Source: Lepus europaeus (Eukaryota; Chordata; Mammalia; Lagomorpha; Leporidae). From it: a DNA stretch of 64,000 bases. Made by a program: the position numbers and the translations under genes. Of this stretch, positions 45,901-57,900 are shown one piece after another. The stretch is taken from positions 7,722,540 through 7,786,539 of the forward strand of contig NC_084831.1 in the NCBI RefSeq assembly GCF_033115175.1. The letters run 5' to 3'. How positions within the stretch are numbered: position 1 is the stretch's first letter; each line of letters begins with the position of its first letter. Under the pieces are notes generated by a model. It saw nothing but the letters and a program-made list of their open reading frames with translations. It ran no database searches and was not told the origin of the DNA.

Positions 45901-48900
45901 TGTGGGAGACCTTAGCTCACTGCAACCACCCCAGCCCCCTAGGAGCTGGCTCCTCTTATTATGCCCATTTTACAGATGAGACAAGCAGGGCTCGGGGGCG
46001 TCGGGCAGCTTTCTCAAGGTTGCCCACTTAGTAGGCAGCAGAGCCAGGATTGAGATCCAAGAAAGCTGACTCACACCCCACGCTCATTGTTCCGCTTCTC
46101 TTCGTGGAGGAGGTGCAATGAGCAGGTGCAGAGGGACAGGCGGTCCAGACGAGGGGTTGGGGGCTCATGGGCCTGGCAGCTGGGGAAGATTGCGGGCAGG
46201 AAGGGGACACTGAGCGAAACGGGCCCGTGGCTGCCTGGGGCTGAGGGTGTTGAGCAAGCGAAGGTCTCGGGGCTTGGGGCAGGGCATGCCGAGGTCTTGG
46301 GGCCATGACTGTTACCTGACTGAGAACAGGAGGGCCTCACAGGAGATGGGACCTGGGCCTGGGGTGGACTCCACAGTGCCCCCCCACTCCCACCCTGTCC
46401 CTTCGGGGCTGCCGTGTGCAGTGGTGCAGGTTGGGTACTGCACGGGAGGCCCTGGCTGAGGCACGGCTGTCTGCACTGGGGACACAGGTTGGACCGTGTC
46501 TACGGCAGCCTCAGGACATGGGAGTCAGGTGTCTTCAGAAAGGGCACCTTTGTCCACTGTCTGGGGAAGTCCCAGCCTCAGCGGCGCCCTCCCCAGTGAC
46601 CTTCCTGGGCGCCGTGGCCCTCCCAGCTGCTCAGACGCGGGCTCCAACCTCAGCCTCTGCCCTTAGCCTCTCCGGGTCTCGGTTCCCTTTGCTGAAGATG
46701 GGTGTGGTCCCTGTGCAGGAGTCCCGTGTGCACTCAGCAGAGTAGCGCACAGGGCTCTTAGCGCCCGGCACCAGCCTTCACGAGTCAGCGGGGGGATTGT
46801 TGTCCTCGGGAAGGCCTTGTCTCCCCCACATCCGATCCATGCCCACTGAAGCCCCAGCCACGGGCTTGCTCCCCTGCTGGCTTTCTCCCTAGGCCACAGG
46901 CCACAGCAGGATGTCCCCTGCGTGGTCCCCTTGAAGCTTGGGCCACCAGGTGTGGCTGTCCCCTCTCCCTGGGGAGGGCCTGCTATCCCCATTTGTCTCC
47001 CTAGAAGGCCCCATGGTGGATGGCACTAGAAAGAAATCAGGTCCCCAGCTCCCAGAAGTCTCTGAGGCCCATCCTGTAAGAGCTGCGTCACACCAGAGGT
47101 GGTCTCTGGCCTCCGGGGCTCACCCCAGCCCGCTCTCTCCATAGCTGCCACCAGAAGTGCGGCCACAGGAGCTCCCTGCACTTCCCTGGGGACGTGTTTG
47201 CCACTCCCGAGCGGGGCGGAGGCAGCCCCGCCCAGGGTCCCATACCCTACCTGGACGACGACATCCCCTTGCTGAATGTGGAGGAGGAGCAAGGTGAGCG
47301 CTGGCACAGGCCCTGGGCCTGCCCCTGCCGGGCGAGTAACCTCTGCCATAGGGTTCCCCTGCAGGGCTGGGTGGGGATGGCCCGTGGGTGCCTGTTCCAG
47401 CACGAGGGCCTCCTGGAGAGGGTGAGGGCAGGGTGGGCCATGGCAGAGCATCACTGTGCCCTGACAGTGTCGCTGGAGCTCGGCGATGTGTCCCTGGTGT
47501 CTGTGCCTCCTGTGGGCCTGCAGCCTCCCCCCGACAGGGGCAGCCGGGGCCACCTCATCCTACAGCTGCAGGAGCTGCTGCACCACTGGGTGCTGTGGTC
47601 AGCCGTCAAGAGCCGCTGGGTGATTGTGGGTAAGTGGGCTCCTCTCCAGTGCTCGGGGTAGGGGCTGACTCCCCCCACGGCCATGCAGGCGGTGGGATCC
47701 CGCCCCTCCCACAGAGTCCCTTGCCCTCTCAGCCTCACTTCTTCCCGCACAGATGCAGCTGGTCCCACAATAACTTGCTTACTGAGCACCTACCATGTGG
47801 CCGCCGTCATGCTGGCCAAGACAGCGGAGTCTTCGTGCTTGGCTCTGGAGTGAGACCAGCTTGGCTGAGGCTTTGTGTGCTGGTTTTGACCTATTTAAGA
47901 GGCAGAGAGAAAGCTCCTATCCGCTAGTCCACTGCCCAGATGCCTGCAGCGGCCAGGGCTGGGCCAGAGGCAGGAGCTGGGAGCTCAGTCCAGGTCTTCT
48001 ATGTGGGCGGCAAGAACCCCACTACTTGAACCATCGCTGCTGCCTCCCAGGCTCTGGATCAGCAGCAAGCGGAGTCAGGAGTGGGAACCAGGAATCAAAC
48101 CCAGACCCTCTAGCGTCATAACCACTGGGCTCAACGCCCACCCCAGCTTGGCCGCGTTTGAACCCTGGTTCTGCCATGTTGCCACTGCGTGGCCTGGGCT
48201 GCTGGTGAGCCTGTGCCCCTAACACCCGAATGAGGCAGCCAAGGAAGGCAGCAGCCACGCAGGTCGTGGCCTTGTGCATGGCGTGCAGAGTGCCCCACAG
48301 GCCTGAAGGGCCGTCAGCCTCTCCCTTCCACGGCGCCTTGGAGGGCTGTGCTGTCAAGTGCGTGTGCCGCTCCTTACAAACTACTCGGCGCTTGGAGTGC
48401 CAGCTGGGCCATGGCTCGGTCAGATCCAAGCGACACCACACGTCCCAGCCTGCCCCAGCCTGGAAGAGCTGTCCCTAGCTCACGCCACCCGCAGTGTCAC
48501 CCCTAGTGAGAGTGCTCTTGCCCAGGCGTGGGGCCGGCCCCGCCTAGCGCGGTGTCCTTTCCTCGCAGGGCTCTTCGTCTCCATCCTCATCCTCTCCCTA
48601 GTGTTCGCCAGCCGGCTCCGCCCCGCCAGCCGGGCGCCGCTGCTCTTCCGGCCCGACACCAACATCCAGGTGCTGCTGGACCTCAAGTACAACCTGAGCG
48701 CCGAGGGCATCTCGTGCATCACCTGCTCAGGTGAGGCCCCCGGCCCTCTCTGGTGCCCAGGTCTCAGGCTCTCAGCCTTGGACTTGTAAGACCTGGGCTC
48801 CCCATCGCCGTGTGGCCTCAGGAACATCCTTCCTGCTTCTAAGCTTCCGTGTCCCCACGTCTCATAGAACAAACACCTCCTGGGTGCTGGCCGTGCACTG

Positions 48901-51900
48901 GCTCTGGCGGTGTCTGTGGGCAGAACATCAGACTTCGTCCAGCTCAGGGAGGCCACATCCCAGCGCTGGGAGTGAGCCGTTGTCAGGGAGACGTGGGCGT
49001 AGGCCGAGGAGCATGGTGCCTCGGAAGGCGTCTTGGAGGAGGTGAGGTCTGAGGCAAGGCTGGAAGTGTGGGAAGGAGTTAGGCCACGGGGTGGAGGGCT
49101 GGGGTAGGGGAGGGAAGGGGAGGAGTCCAGGCAGGAGCCGGCCTGCAGTGAGGAGTCTGGGTTCTGTCCTGTCGCTGGAAACTGGGGTGAGGGTGGGGCT
49201 AGGCCACAATTGAGTCCCTGGGTGCCAGGTGGAGTGGTGCCGTGGGGGACCGGGGCCAGCGAGCCAACAGTGGCAGAGGAGCCGGGGCTTTTAGGCGATT
49301 TCCACAGGACTTGGTGGTGGAGCAGGTGCCAGGGTGAGCAAGGAAAGCAGTGGGAGCTGTCGCCCTGCCGTGTGGTGTCGTCCAGCCGCTGACTTTGGGC
49401 ACAGGGAGCCTGGGGTCAGGGGTGGGGCCACACAGCACGCCTAGGGCAGCGAGAGAGCAAATGGGAGGCCGTTGAGTGAGAGCCTCCAGCTCACGGGAGA
49501 GGCTCCGCCGACCGCAGTAACTGCTCCCATTTAATTAGGGCGGTGTTCAGATGAACCTGGCCCTCCCTTCGGTCACGACATTCGCCAAGTGCGTGGTAAT
49601 TGACCGTAGCGCAGAGAGGTGCCCCGAGAGTCCCTCGTGGATCGGAGCCAGCGCCAGCCACGTGCCCAGCTCCTCTCCCCCACGTGTGGGCACAGGCTCT
49701 GGCCCCAGCACCTCTGCTGCACAAGGCCTCCGCCTGCCCCAGGACCTCAGCCCCACTGTGGCCCCAAGGCCCCCAGCCAGGCCCAGCCCCTGCACCTCTT
49801 CTCTCTCTGAACTGGCTCTTAGAGGGACCTCTTGGTGAACTCTGGGAAGGGCAGAAATGCAGGCTCCCAGGGGGCCCTGCGGGTCACGGTCACGTGCTGT
49901 GCAGGTCACTCACGCCCTGAACCTCTGCTTTGCCTTCTATCAAAAGGTGAATGATAATGACCTGGGATGACAGTGAGCTCTCTCTGTTAAACACACACGC
50001 TAAGCCACGCTGCTTGAGGCAGGGCCAGATGGGAGCCGCCAGGCCTGCCTGCGGTCAGTCCCACTCCTCTACCACGTGTGGCCAACTGCAGGAGCCGCGA
50101 CGACCTCGAGCTGAATCCTCAGCCTGTGGCAGGGAGGGGGGTGGGTCGGAAGAGCGAGACCACCCTCCCCGCCCCCTCCACTCCCGCGCCAGTCGCTGAT
50201 CTCAGCCTCCGGGGCCGGCCGGGGAGGCCCTGCTGTGGCTGATGGAGCGGGGACAGGTCTGTTCCAGGAGAAGCCCCGCAGCCTGCAGAACAACATCCGG
50301 ACCTCCCTGGAGAAGAAGAAGCGAGGCCCGGGAGTTCCCTGGGCCGGCCGGCCTGAGGCCGCCCCACAGGGTCAGTGCTGGGTCAGTGCTGGGTCAGGAG
50401 CTCCTCCCCGGTGCTGGGGGGTGGACGCCTGCGCAGGGAGCAGGTGGAACTCATCCTTGAGTGTCCTGTGGGGCACTCGGGGCCCTCAGCCACCAGCCCA
50501 GCAGCTCCCCCGGGCCAGGACAGCCTGGCCTGTGGAGTGCCCAGGGTGGGGCAGAGGCGGGGCCGTCCTGAGCCCTGCAAGCTGGCACTGCTTGTGGCGG
50601 GGCCCTGAGGGAATGGAACCCCCAAGGCAGTGCCCTCTGTCCTTACCGCCTCGTGGTGCCAGCACCCGTCCTCCCCAGTGTCCCCACCAGCAGCAGCCCC
50701 GCCACTCACACCACAGACTCCCGTCCCCAGCACATCTTCCCAGCATCCCTGCCACCTGTGCTGCCCGCCCTGCCGTGACCATCTCCGTCTCCCTCCAGCT
50801 GTGTAGAGAGGGCCAGGGCCAGGCTGGGGCTCAGCTGCTCGGGATCAGGGCTGGGGCGGTCTGCCCCAGGGCCCAGGGAGGCCGGTTGCAGTGACCGCCC
50901 CTTGCTTGTCCCTAGATGCCCCAGGCACCGTGTACGTCTCCAGAGTGAAGAGCAAAGGCCACCCTGCTGTCTACAGGCTCTCCCTCAACGCCAGCCTGCC
51001 CGCCCCCTGGCAGGCGGTGTCCTCCGGGGATGGAGAGGTGCCCTCCTTCCAGGTGAGCCTGGGCTGCTGTGCGCTGAGCCACAGCCACGGGGAGGGGTCC
51101 TCCGGGAAGCAGGGGCTTTGAGGACGAGGCTGCTCCGGGCAGATCAATGTCCCCACCCCCACTTCCCGCAGCCAGGCCTGTGGCGGGGACCTGCAGGGTG
51201 AGCCGCCATGGGCTCCCGGCTCAGCAGGCCTCAGTCTGAGTCCGAGACAGCTCTGTCTTTGGGGAGATGACTTAACCCCTCTGCTGTGACGTGGGGGTGA
51301 AGGAGGCAGCGGCAGCTCCTGGCCGGCTGGTGGCCGCCCTTCTCGTTTGCCACCCCGTGCCTCGCATGTGGCCCTGGCGTGGCACCAGCCTGAGAACCAC
51401 AGCCCTGCCCAGCCTCTGTGCCTTGCTGGCAGGGACCGTGCCCGTGGCGCTTGCCGCCCCCTCAGGACCCGGCCCAGTGCCTGGCACAGAGTAGACACTT
51501 TGCCTCCCAGAGAGGCAGGGAAGGATTGGTTCAGCTTTCAGGCTCAAACCCAGGCCCCCTGAGCCTCTGCCCAGGGCTCTGTCCCCCACTCCGGGGCTGG
51601 GACAGGCGAGGAGGGAGGGGACGGCCCCCGAGGTCGGGCCTGCCGAGGCAGCCTCCCCGAGTCACGTGTCTTGTCTCTGTCAACCCACTGCTTAGGTGTA
51701 TAGAGCGCCTTTCGGTAACTTCACCAGGAAGCTGACCGCTTGTATGTCTACAGTAGGGCTGCTCCAGGCGGCGAGCCCCTCCCGCAAGTGGATGGTGACA
51801 ACCTTGGCCTGTGACACCAAGCGGGGCTGGAAGTTTGACTTCAGCTTCTACGTGGCCGCCAAGGAGCAGCAGCACACGCGGTAATGAAGCCAGTGCCCTC

Positions 51901-54900
51901 CCCTCGCTGTCCTGTGCCTGGGCTCTGTCTCATGGGAGATGCCAGCAGGCACCTCCAAGACATCCCTGTTCAGGTCAGATGCTTCTCTGCCCAGGACTGG
52001 GGAGCGGGGAACTTTGGCTAAGGGACCAGGCCTGGAATTTGCCCCCAACTCACCATTACTGATGTCCCTCCTGATGGCTGTGGAGGGGTCACAGGGGCCC
52101 TCTTGCTGCTCCTTAAGTGAATGCTCACCTCAGGGCCTTTGCACATGCTGTCCTCTGCCCAGCAGGCCCTTGCCCATCTCCTCATGTGGTTGACTTCTCA
52201 AGATTCAGGTCTCTAATTGGTTGGGCCGTCCCTGAGCTCCCGCCCAGTCTCCGCACGCCTCACCCACAATCCCCCCGGCCCCAGCATTGCTGAGTTCTTG
52301 CTGATCTGCGCTGTTCTCTGCCTCTTCTCACACGTCCGCCTCCTGCAGTGGCCCTTAACTGTGTCCATGCTAAGCCCCAGGCACAGCGAGGGCTCAGTCA
52401 GTGCTCGCTGAATGAATGAATGAACGAATGAGGACACTCTGTTCTCCGCCAACGCCCTTATCTACTCTGAATGTGAACTCATTCAGAAAATGCGAGGTGA
52501 GGGCTGCGGGCGGCTGCACACTCAGCCCCTGCCTAGTGCCAGGCAGGACGGAGGTGGACTTGTACACAGGAGGCTGCACTCTGCATCCTGGGACCCCCAG
52601 GCCGGCCGCAGCGTCTCTTCCCACCTTTATCCCCATGTCATGGACTTTCCTCTCTGCTCCTGTCCAAGGAGCCATGCTGGCAAGTCTGCCCCCTCCCCCC
52701 ATCCCCTCGCTGATTGGACAAGCACCGAGCGCTGACTGCTGTGCTGTGCTGTGCTGGGGCTGGGGACGGTGGGGAGCGAGGCAGACATGGCTCCCGCCCC
52801 CGAGCTGTCTAGCAGGAGACAGGCTGCGACCAGGCAAAGGGCGATGTCAAAACAGACGGGGACATGTGCTCAGAAAGAGGCCGCCCGGCGCTCAGGGCCC
52901 TGCCGAGTCCTGCCCTGTGAGACGCGGGGACGTTGGCCCCTGGCGGAGGTGGCGTCAGGGTATTAAGCTGAGCACTGCGTGGGGAGGAGGGGTGCGGTTT
53001 GGAGGCGGGGGTCTGGGGGTTCCCCTGAGCTGCATCAGGCGCAGAGGGCAGCAAACGGCTTCAGCGTGGAACCCTTGCTTCGGACACCACCTTGGCTGTC
53101 CCGGTGCAGCCAGGCTGGGGGCTTGAGCAGGGACCACCACTGCTGACCGAGGGGCCCTGCCTGTCCCCAGAGGCCGCTTTGGAAGCTGCTGGGCTCCTCT
53201 GCCCCTCCCTCTCCTGCCACCTGCAGAGAGACAGACCAGGAGCTCGGTGCTGGCAGGGGCGGGCCTAGAGCAGCCTGCAGACCCCTGTGCCTGGACACGG
53301 CTGCACTGGCCCCCCTGACCCCGACCCCGGCCTCCTGGCCTCCCTTGCCTCCACAGGAAGCTGTACTTCGCTCAGTCCCACAGGCCCCCGTTCCACGGCC
53401 GCGTGTGCCTGGCCCCTCCCGGCTGCCTGCTCAGCTCCAGCCCCGACGGGCCCACCAAAGGCTTCTTCTATGTCCCTAGTGAGAAAGGTACCTGTGGGGG
53501 ACACGTGGTGGGGGACCTTGGGAGCCGGGGCCCCACCTTCCCTGACAGCTCTGACTCCTCCTGTAGCGCCCAAGGCCCGGCTCTCGGCCACCTTCGGCTT
53601 CAACCCCTGCGTGAACACGGGCTGCGGGAAGCCAGCGGTGCGGCCACTTGTGGACACAGGGGCCATGGTCTTTGTGGTCTTTGGTATTATCGGCATCAAC
53701 CGCACACGGCAGGTGGACAACCATGTCATCGGGGACCCGGTAGGCTGCCGGGCCCGCTCAGGGCTGGTGCCCGAGGGCTTGCCTGCCCAGCTGCACACGT
53801 GCCCGCCTGGCTCTCGGTGGCTCAGCCAGTCCAGACGGGACCCCATGAGGTTGACCCTTTAGAGTTGCCCTGAACCCAGGAACATTTGGGGGCCCAGGCT
53901 GGCAGTCTCGGGTGCGCCTTGGAGATGGGAGAGACACAAGCAGGTGAACCTCTGCCTCTCCCGCAGCCCTGGCTGCCAGCTGCAGCCGTGGTGCTTGTGA
54001 GGCCTCCCTCCCTGCCCCAAGGGGCACAGCTTGGAAGGTGCCTGCTGGGCTGGGACTGCGCCTGGCACAGAACGGGTGCCGAGGGGGGGGGGGCTCAGTG
54101 GGCAGGTGCACCACAGAGCCACCAGGCTGGGCGCCAGGCACAGCAGACAGGGCCTGAGTCGGGCAGGGTGGGGGTGGGGAGGGGGTCTGCAGAGCGAGTC
54201 TGAGAGTTTGGAGCAGGGTAGCAGGGAGGGCACAGGGTAGCAGGGAGGGCACGGGGCAGCTGTGGATGTGGGGAGCAAGCCAACTGCAGGTGAGAACACT
54301 GTGGGGGAAGCGGGGTGGGCGCTGCCAGAGGCAGAGGTGCTGGTAGGGCCGGGGTGACCGGGGCTAGGGCCACTGAGGGTGGGTGGTCCGTGGTGAAGTC
54401 CTCGTCTCACTGAGTGGCCCTGGCCTGCTTGTGTCTCCTTGGGAAAGGGCAGTGTCGTCTACGATGGCAGCTTTGACCTCTTCAAAGAAATCGGACACCT
54501 GTGTCGCCTGTGCAAAGCCATCGCCGGCAACTCGGAGCTGGTGAAGCCGGGCGGGGCCCAGTGCCTGCCGTCAGGTGCGCGGGCTCCGGGCCAGGTGGGA
54601 GGGACTGCCGTGCCGACCTGCTCACACGTTTGCGGACACAAGTCTGCACTTGAGCGTGTCTGCATGGGTAGGGGACAGGCTTGTGCCTGAGTGGGACTTG
54701 GCGCGGTGGTCACTGGGGGCGGGGGGCAGCAGGAGCTTTTGTAAAGTTGGGGGTGAGGCTGGGGTGGGGGCTGGCCGAGGCCTGGCCAGGGTTGTCCCCA
54801 GGAGGCCCAAGGTGTCAGTGTCCACCCCACTGGCAGATGGGCACGGCGGGCTTCCCAGTGCCAGTGCCAGTGCCAGCAGGTGAGTGCGTGTGCACGGGTA

Positions 54901-57900
54901 TGGTGGGCTAGCGCTGAGCCCCTGCCCACTCCTCTCTGGCCTCTCCCCCACAGGCTACAGCATCTCCTCCTTCCTGCAGATGTTGCACCCGGAGTGCAAG
55001 GAGCTGCCCGAGCCCAACCTGCTGCCGGGGCAGCTGTCGCACGGGGCCATGGGCGTCAGGGAGGGCCGTGTGCAGTGGATCTCCATGGCCTTCGAGTCGG
55101 TGAGCCCGGGCACCCGCTGGCCCCGCATGGTGCTTGCCTCCAGGGTCGCACCCCGCAGGGGGACACTGAGGCCCAGAGAGGTGGAGAGGTTTGCCCGTGG
55201 TCACGTGGTTAGTGAGTGTCAGTGTCCAGCGCTAAACCAGGCCGCCTACCTGCTGAGGGGAGCTGTGCCCTTGCAGCCCACCGGTGCCAGCCAGCACCAC
55301 TTCTGCTCCCACCCACCGCCCTCCGCCCCCGGGTCCAGGGTTCGTGTCATGTTTTAGTCTCAGGGGTTAGAGGGGCTGCAGGAGTCCAGGATGGCCCCCT
55401 CTGCCACTGTGGAAGGCTGGGGTCTGGGCCATGGAGCCTGGTGGGGCTCCCCCAGGTGGCCAGGGGAGGGCAGGCTGGAGGCCAGGGACTGGCCGTCCCG
55501 CCCATCCCCCCTCCATGGTCGCCTGTTGTGCTTTCGGGCTCTACACTGCACACACGGACACGCACACGCACGCCTCCCTGACCAGGGCCTCCAGGCGGCC
55601 CCCGCCCTGGCCCCTGGCTCCCAGGCTTGGCAGAGCTTCCTTCCTGCTGCCTCTGCTGGGTGGCCAGTCCTGGAGCAAATCTGTAGCAGGGGCAGAGGTC
55701 CCGGCCCCAGAAGCTGTGGAGACCCCGCGGCTATGAGAGCAAGCTCGGGACAGCACTGGGGAGTGAGGAAAATGGGCCGGCTCCCGTGGGGGCGCCACTG
55801 CCTGGCCTGGGCTCCAGCATCCGTGTCCCTGCTGCACCAGCACCAGGACCGCCGGCCCCAGCCACGAGGGCCCAGGCCTTCACAGACGCGGCCGGAGCTC
55901 AGGCAGCCTGGCCGGCTTGTTTATAAACCCCGTGCAGCACACACAGGAAAGAGCTGCATCTCCACCACTGTCACACACGCAGCTCAGGGCCTGACCCCAG
56001 CCACACCTGTCACCCTGCAGGGCGCTGCCACCTCCCTCCCTGCACCTGTGCCCCCGCCTGCCACCCAGCCTGGCCTCAGCGTCTGCTCTTCTGTTTCACA
56101 GTCCTGCTGGGAGGGTCCTGTTGCACTTGGCAGAGCGGACCTTGGTCCGAGTGGCTGCCTCTTTCAGGCCCAAGCCCCAGGTCCTGGCCAGGCTCAGCCT
56201 CCCGCCGGGTGTCCCTGCTCACGCTGACCCCGCGACCTCTCAGATGCGCACATGGGCATGGACAGGCTGCGTGCTGGGTTATGCTCAGTGAGAGCAGCAT
56301 TGGGTCAGTGAGAGAACACAGAAGAAAGCTCCGGAGCGAGACAAGTGCCTGTCACCTCCAGGGCGGGGGTGGGCGCTGACCCAGGTGGGCTGCTCATGCC
56401 TTCTGTGGGGGCTGGGTGGCCAGGCAGAGATGAACCGTGATGGGGAGCATGACGGAGGAGCCCGAGCAGGCTTGAAAGCTGAGGAGCTGGCTGTGCAGGC
56501 CCGGGCCGGCCTGTGAAGAGGGTGGGACACGGGGGCACAGGGGTTCCGGGAGCTGGAGGTGGTGGCCTGTGTAGAGGGTGGGACACGGGGGCACAGGGGT
56601 TCTGGGAGCTGGAGGTGGTGGCCCTGGGAAAGGACAGGGAGGTGGCTGCCCACAGCCTGGCAGAGCCACACGCTGCCCCCAGAGGCCGATGGGAGCTCAC
56701 TCTGGTGGGAGGGGCGAGCAGGCCACAGCCCCCGCCTGCCTCACCAGCTCGTGTCGCCCACAGACCACGTACAAGGGCAAGTCCTCCTTCCAGACGTACT
56801 CGGACTACCTGCGCTGGGAGAGCTTCCTGGAGCAGCAGCTGCAGGCCTTCCCCGAGGGCTCAGCCCTGCGCCGCGGCTTCCAGACCTGCGAGCACTGGAA
56901 GCAAATCTTCATGGAGATCATAGGCAAGCAGGGGCGGGGCTGGGCGCGCTGCTCGTCTTCTCCGTCCGGGCCAAGGGCCCTGGGAAGCCAGGGTGACACA
57001 GTAGCCAGGGCGCCCCTCAGTGGCCAGGGGTGGGTCCTGCCCTGCCTGGGGCACCTGGTCACCCTCTCTGATCTTGACTTTGACCCTCTAAAGTGTGAGT
57101 GTTGTGGCCCTCGGGGCAGCTGCATTGTGAGCCCTTCTAGTGCCAGGCCCTGTGCTGAGGGCCCAGCCATGCTGGCTCCTAAACTCCCTTGGGGTAGGTC
57201 CAGCTGGTACCCCCGGTTTACAGATGAAGAAATGAAGGCCAGAGAGGTCAGGTAGCTTGCCCAGAGTGGCACAGCTGGTAGCCCAGCCTGGCCAGCCATG
57301 CAGCCGCAGGAACCCCTTATCTGTGGGCTGGGTAGTTGCAGCCACCTGAGCCCCTCCCCTCCCCCCTGCAGGAGTGCAGAGCGCGCTGTACGGCCTGGTG
57401 CTCTCCCTGCTCATCTGTGTGGCAGCTGTGGCCGTGTTCACCACTCACATCCTGCTCCTGCTGCCCGTGCTCCTGAGCATCCTGGGTACGTGGGTGACGG
57501 GGCATGGCGGCGGCAGGGACAGGGACAGGCAGGGTGCCTGGAGGCTCCAGCCCACAAGTCTCCCCAGAGAAGGCTTCCCGGCCACCCTAGCTGGCAGGAA
57601 GGCACTGCGCTTGGTGCTGTGGTGACAGTGGCTCCTAGGACGGCACCCATAGGCTGGTGTTCCCGAGAGAAGCCAGCCCCAGCCACCCCCTCCCCCAGCA
57701 GTGTTAGCTTGGTGACTTGTTGCCACACCTGTCCCCTCTCTGTGGCCCTGGTCTTGCCTGTCCCTCCTGACACCTGAAGTGGGGCAGGACCCAGAATTCC
57801 TGCTCCCCAGGGTCCTCCAGGGCGGTGCAGGTGGGGCTGGGACTCAGACCCTCGTCCCGCAGGCATCGTGTGCCTGGTGGTGACCATCATGTACTGGAGC

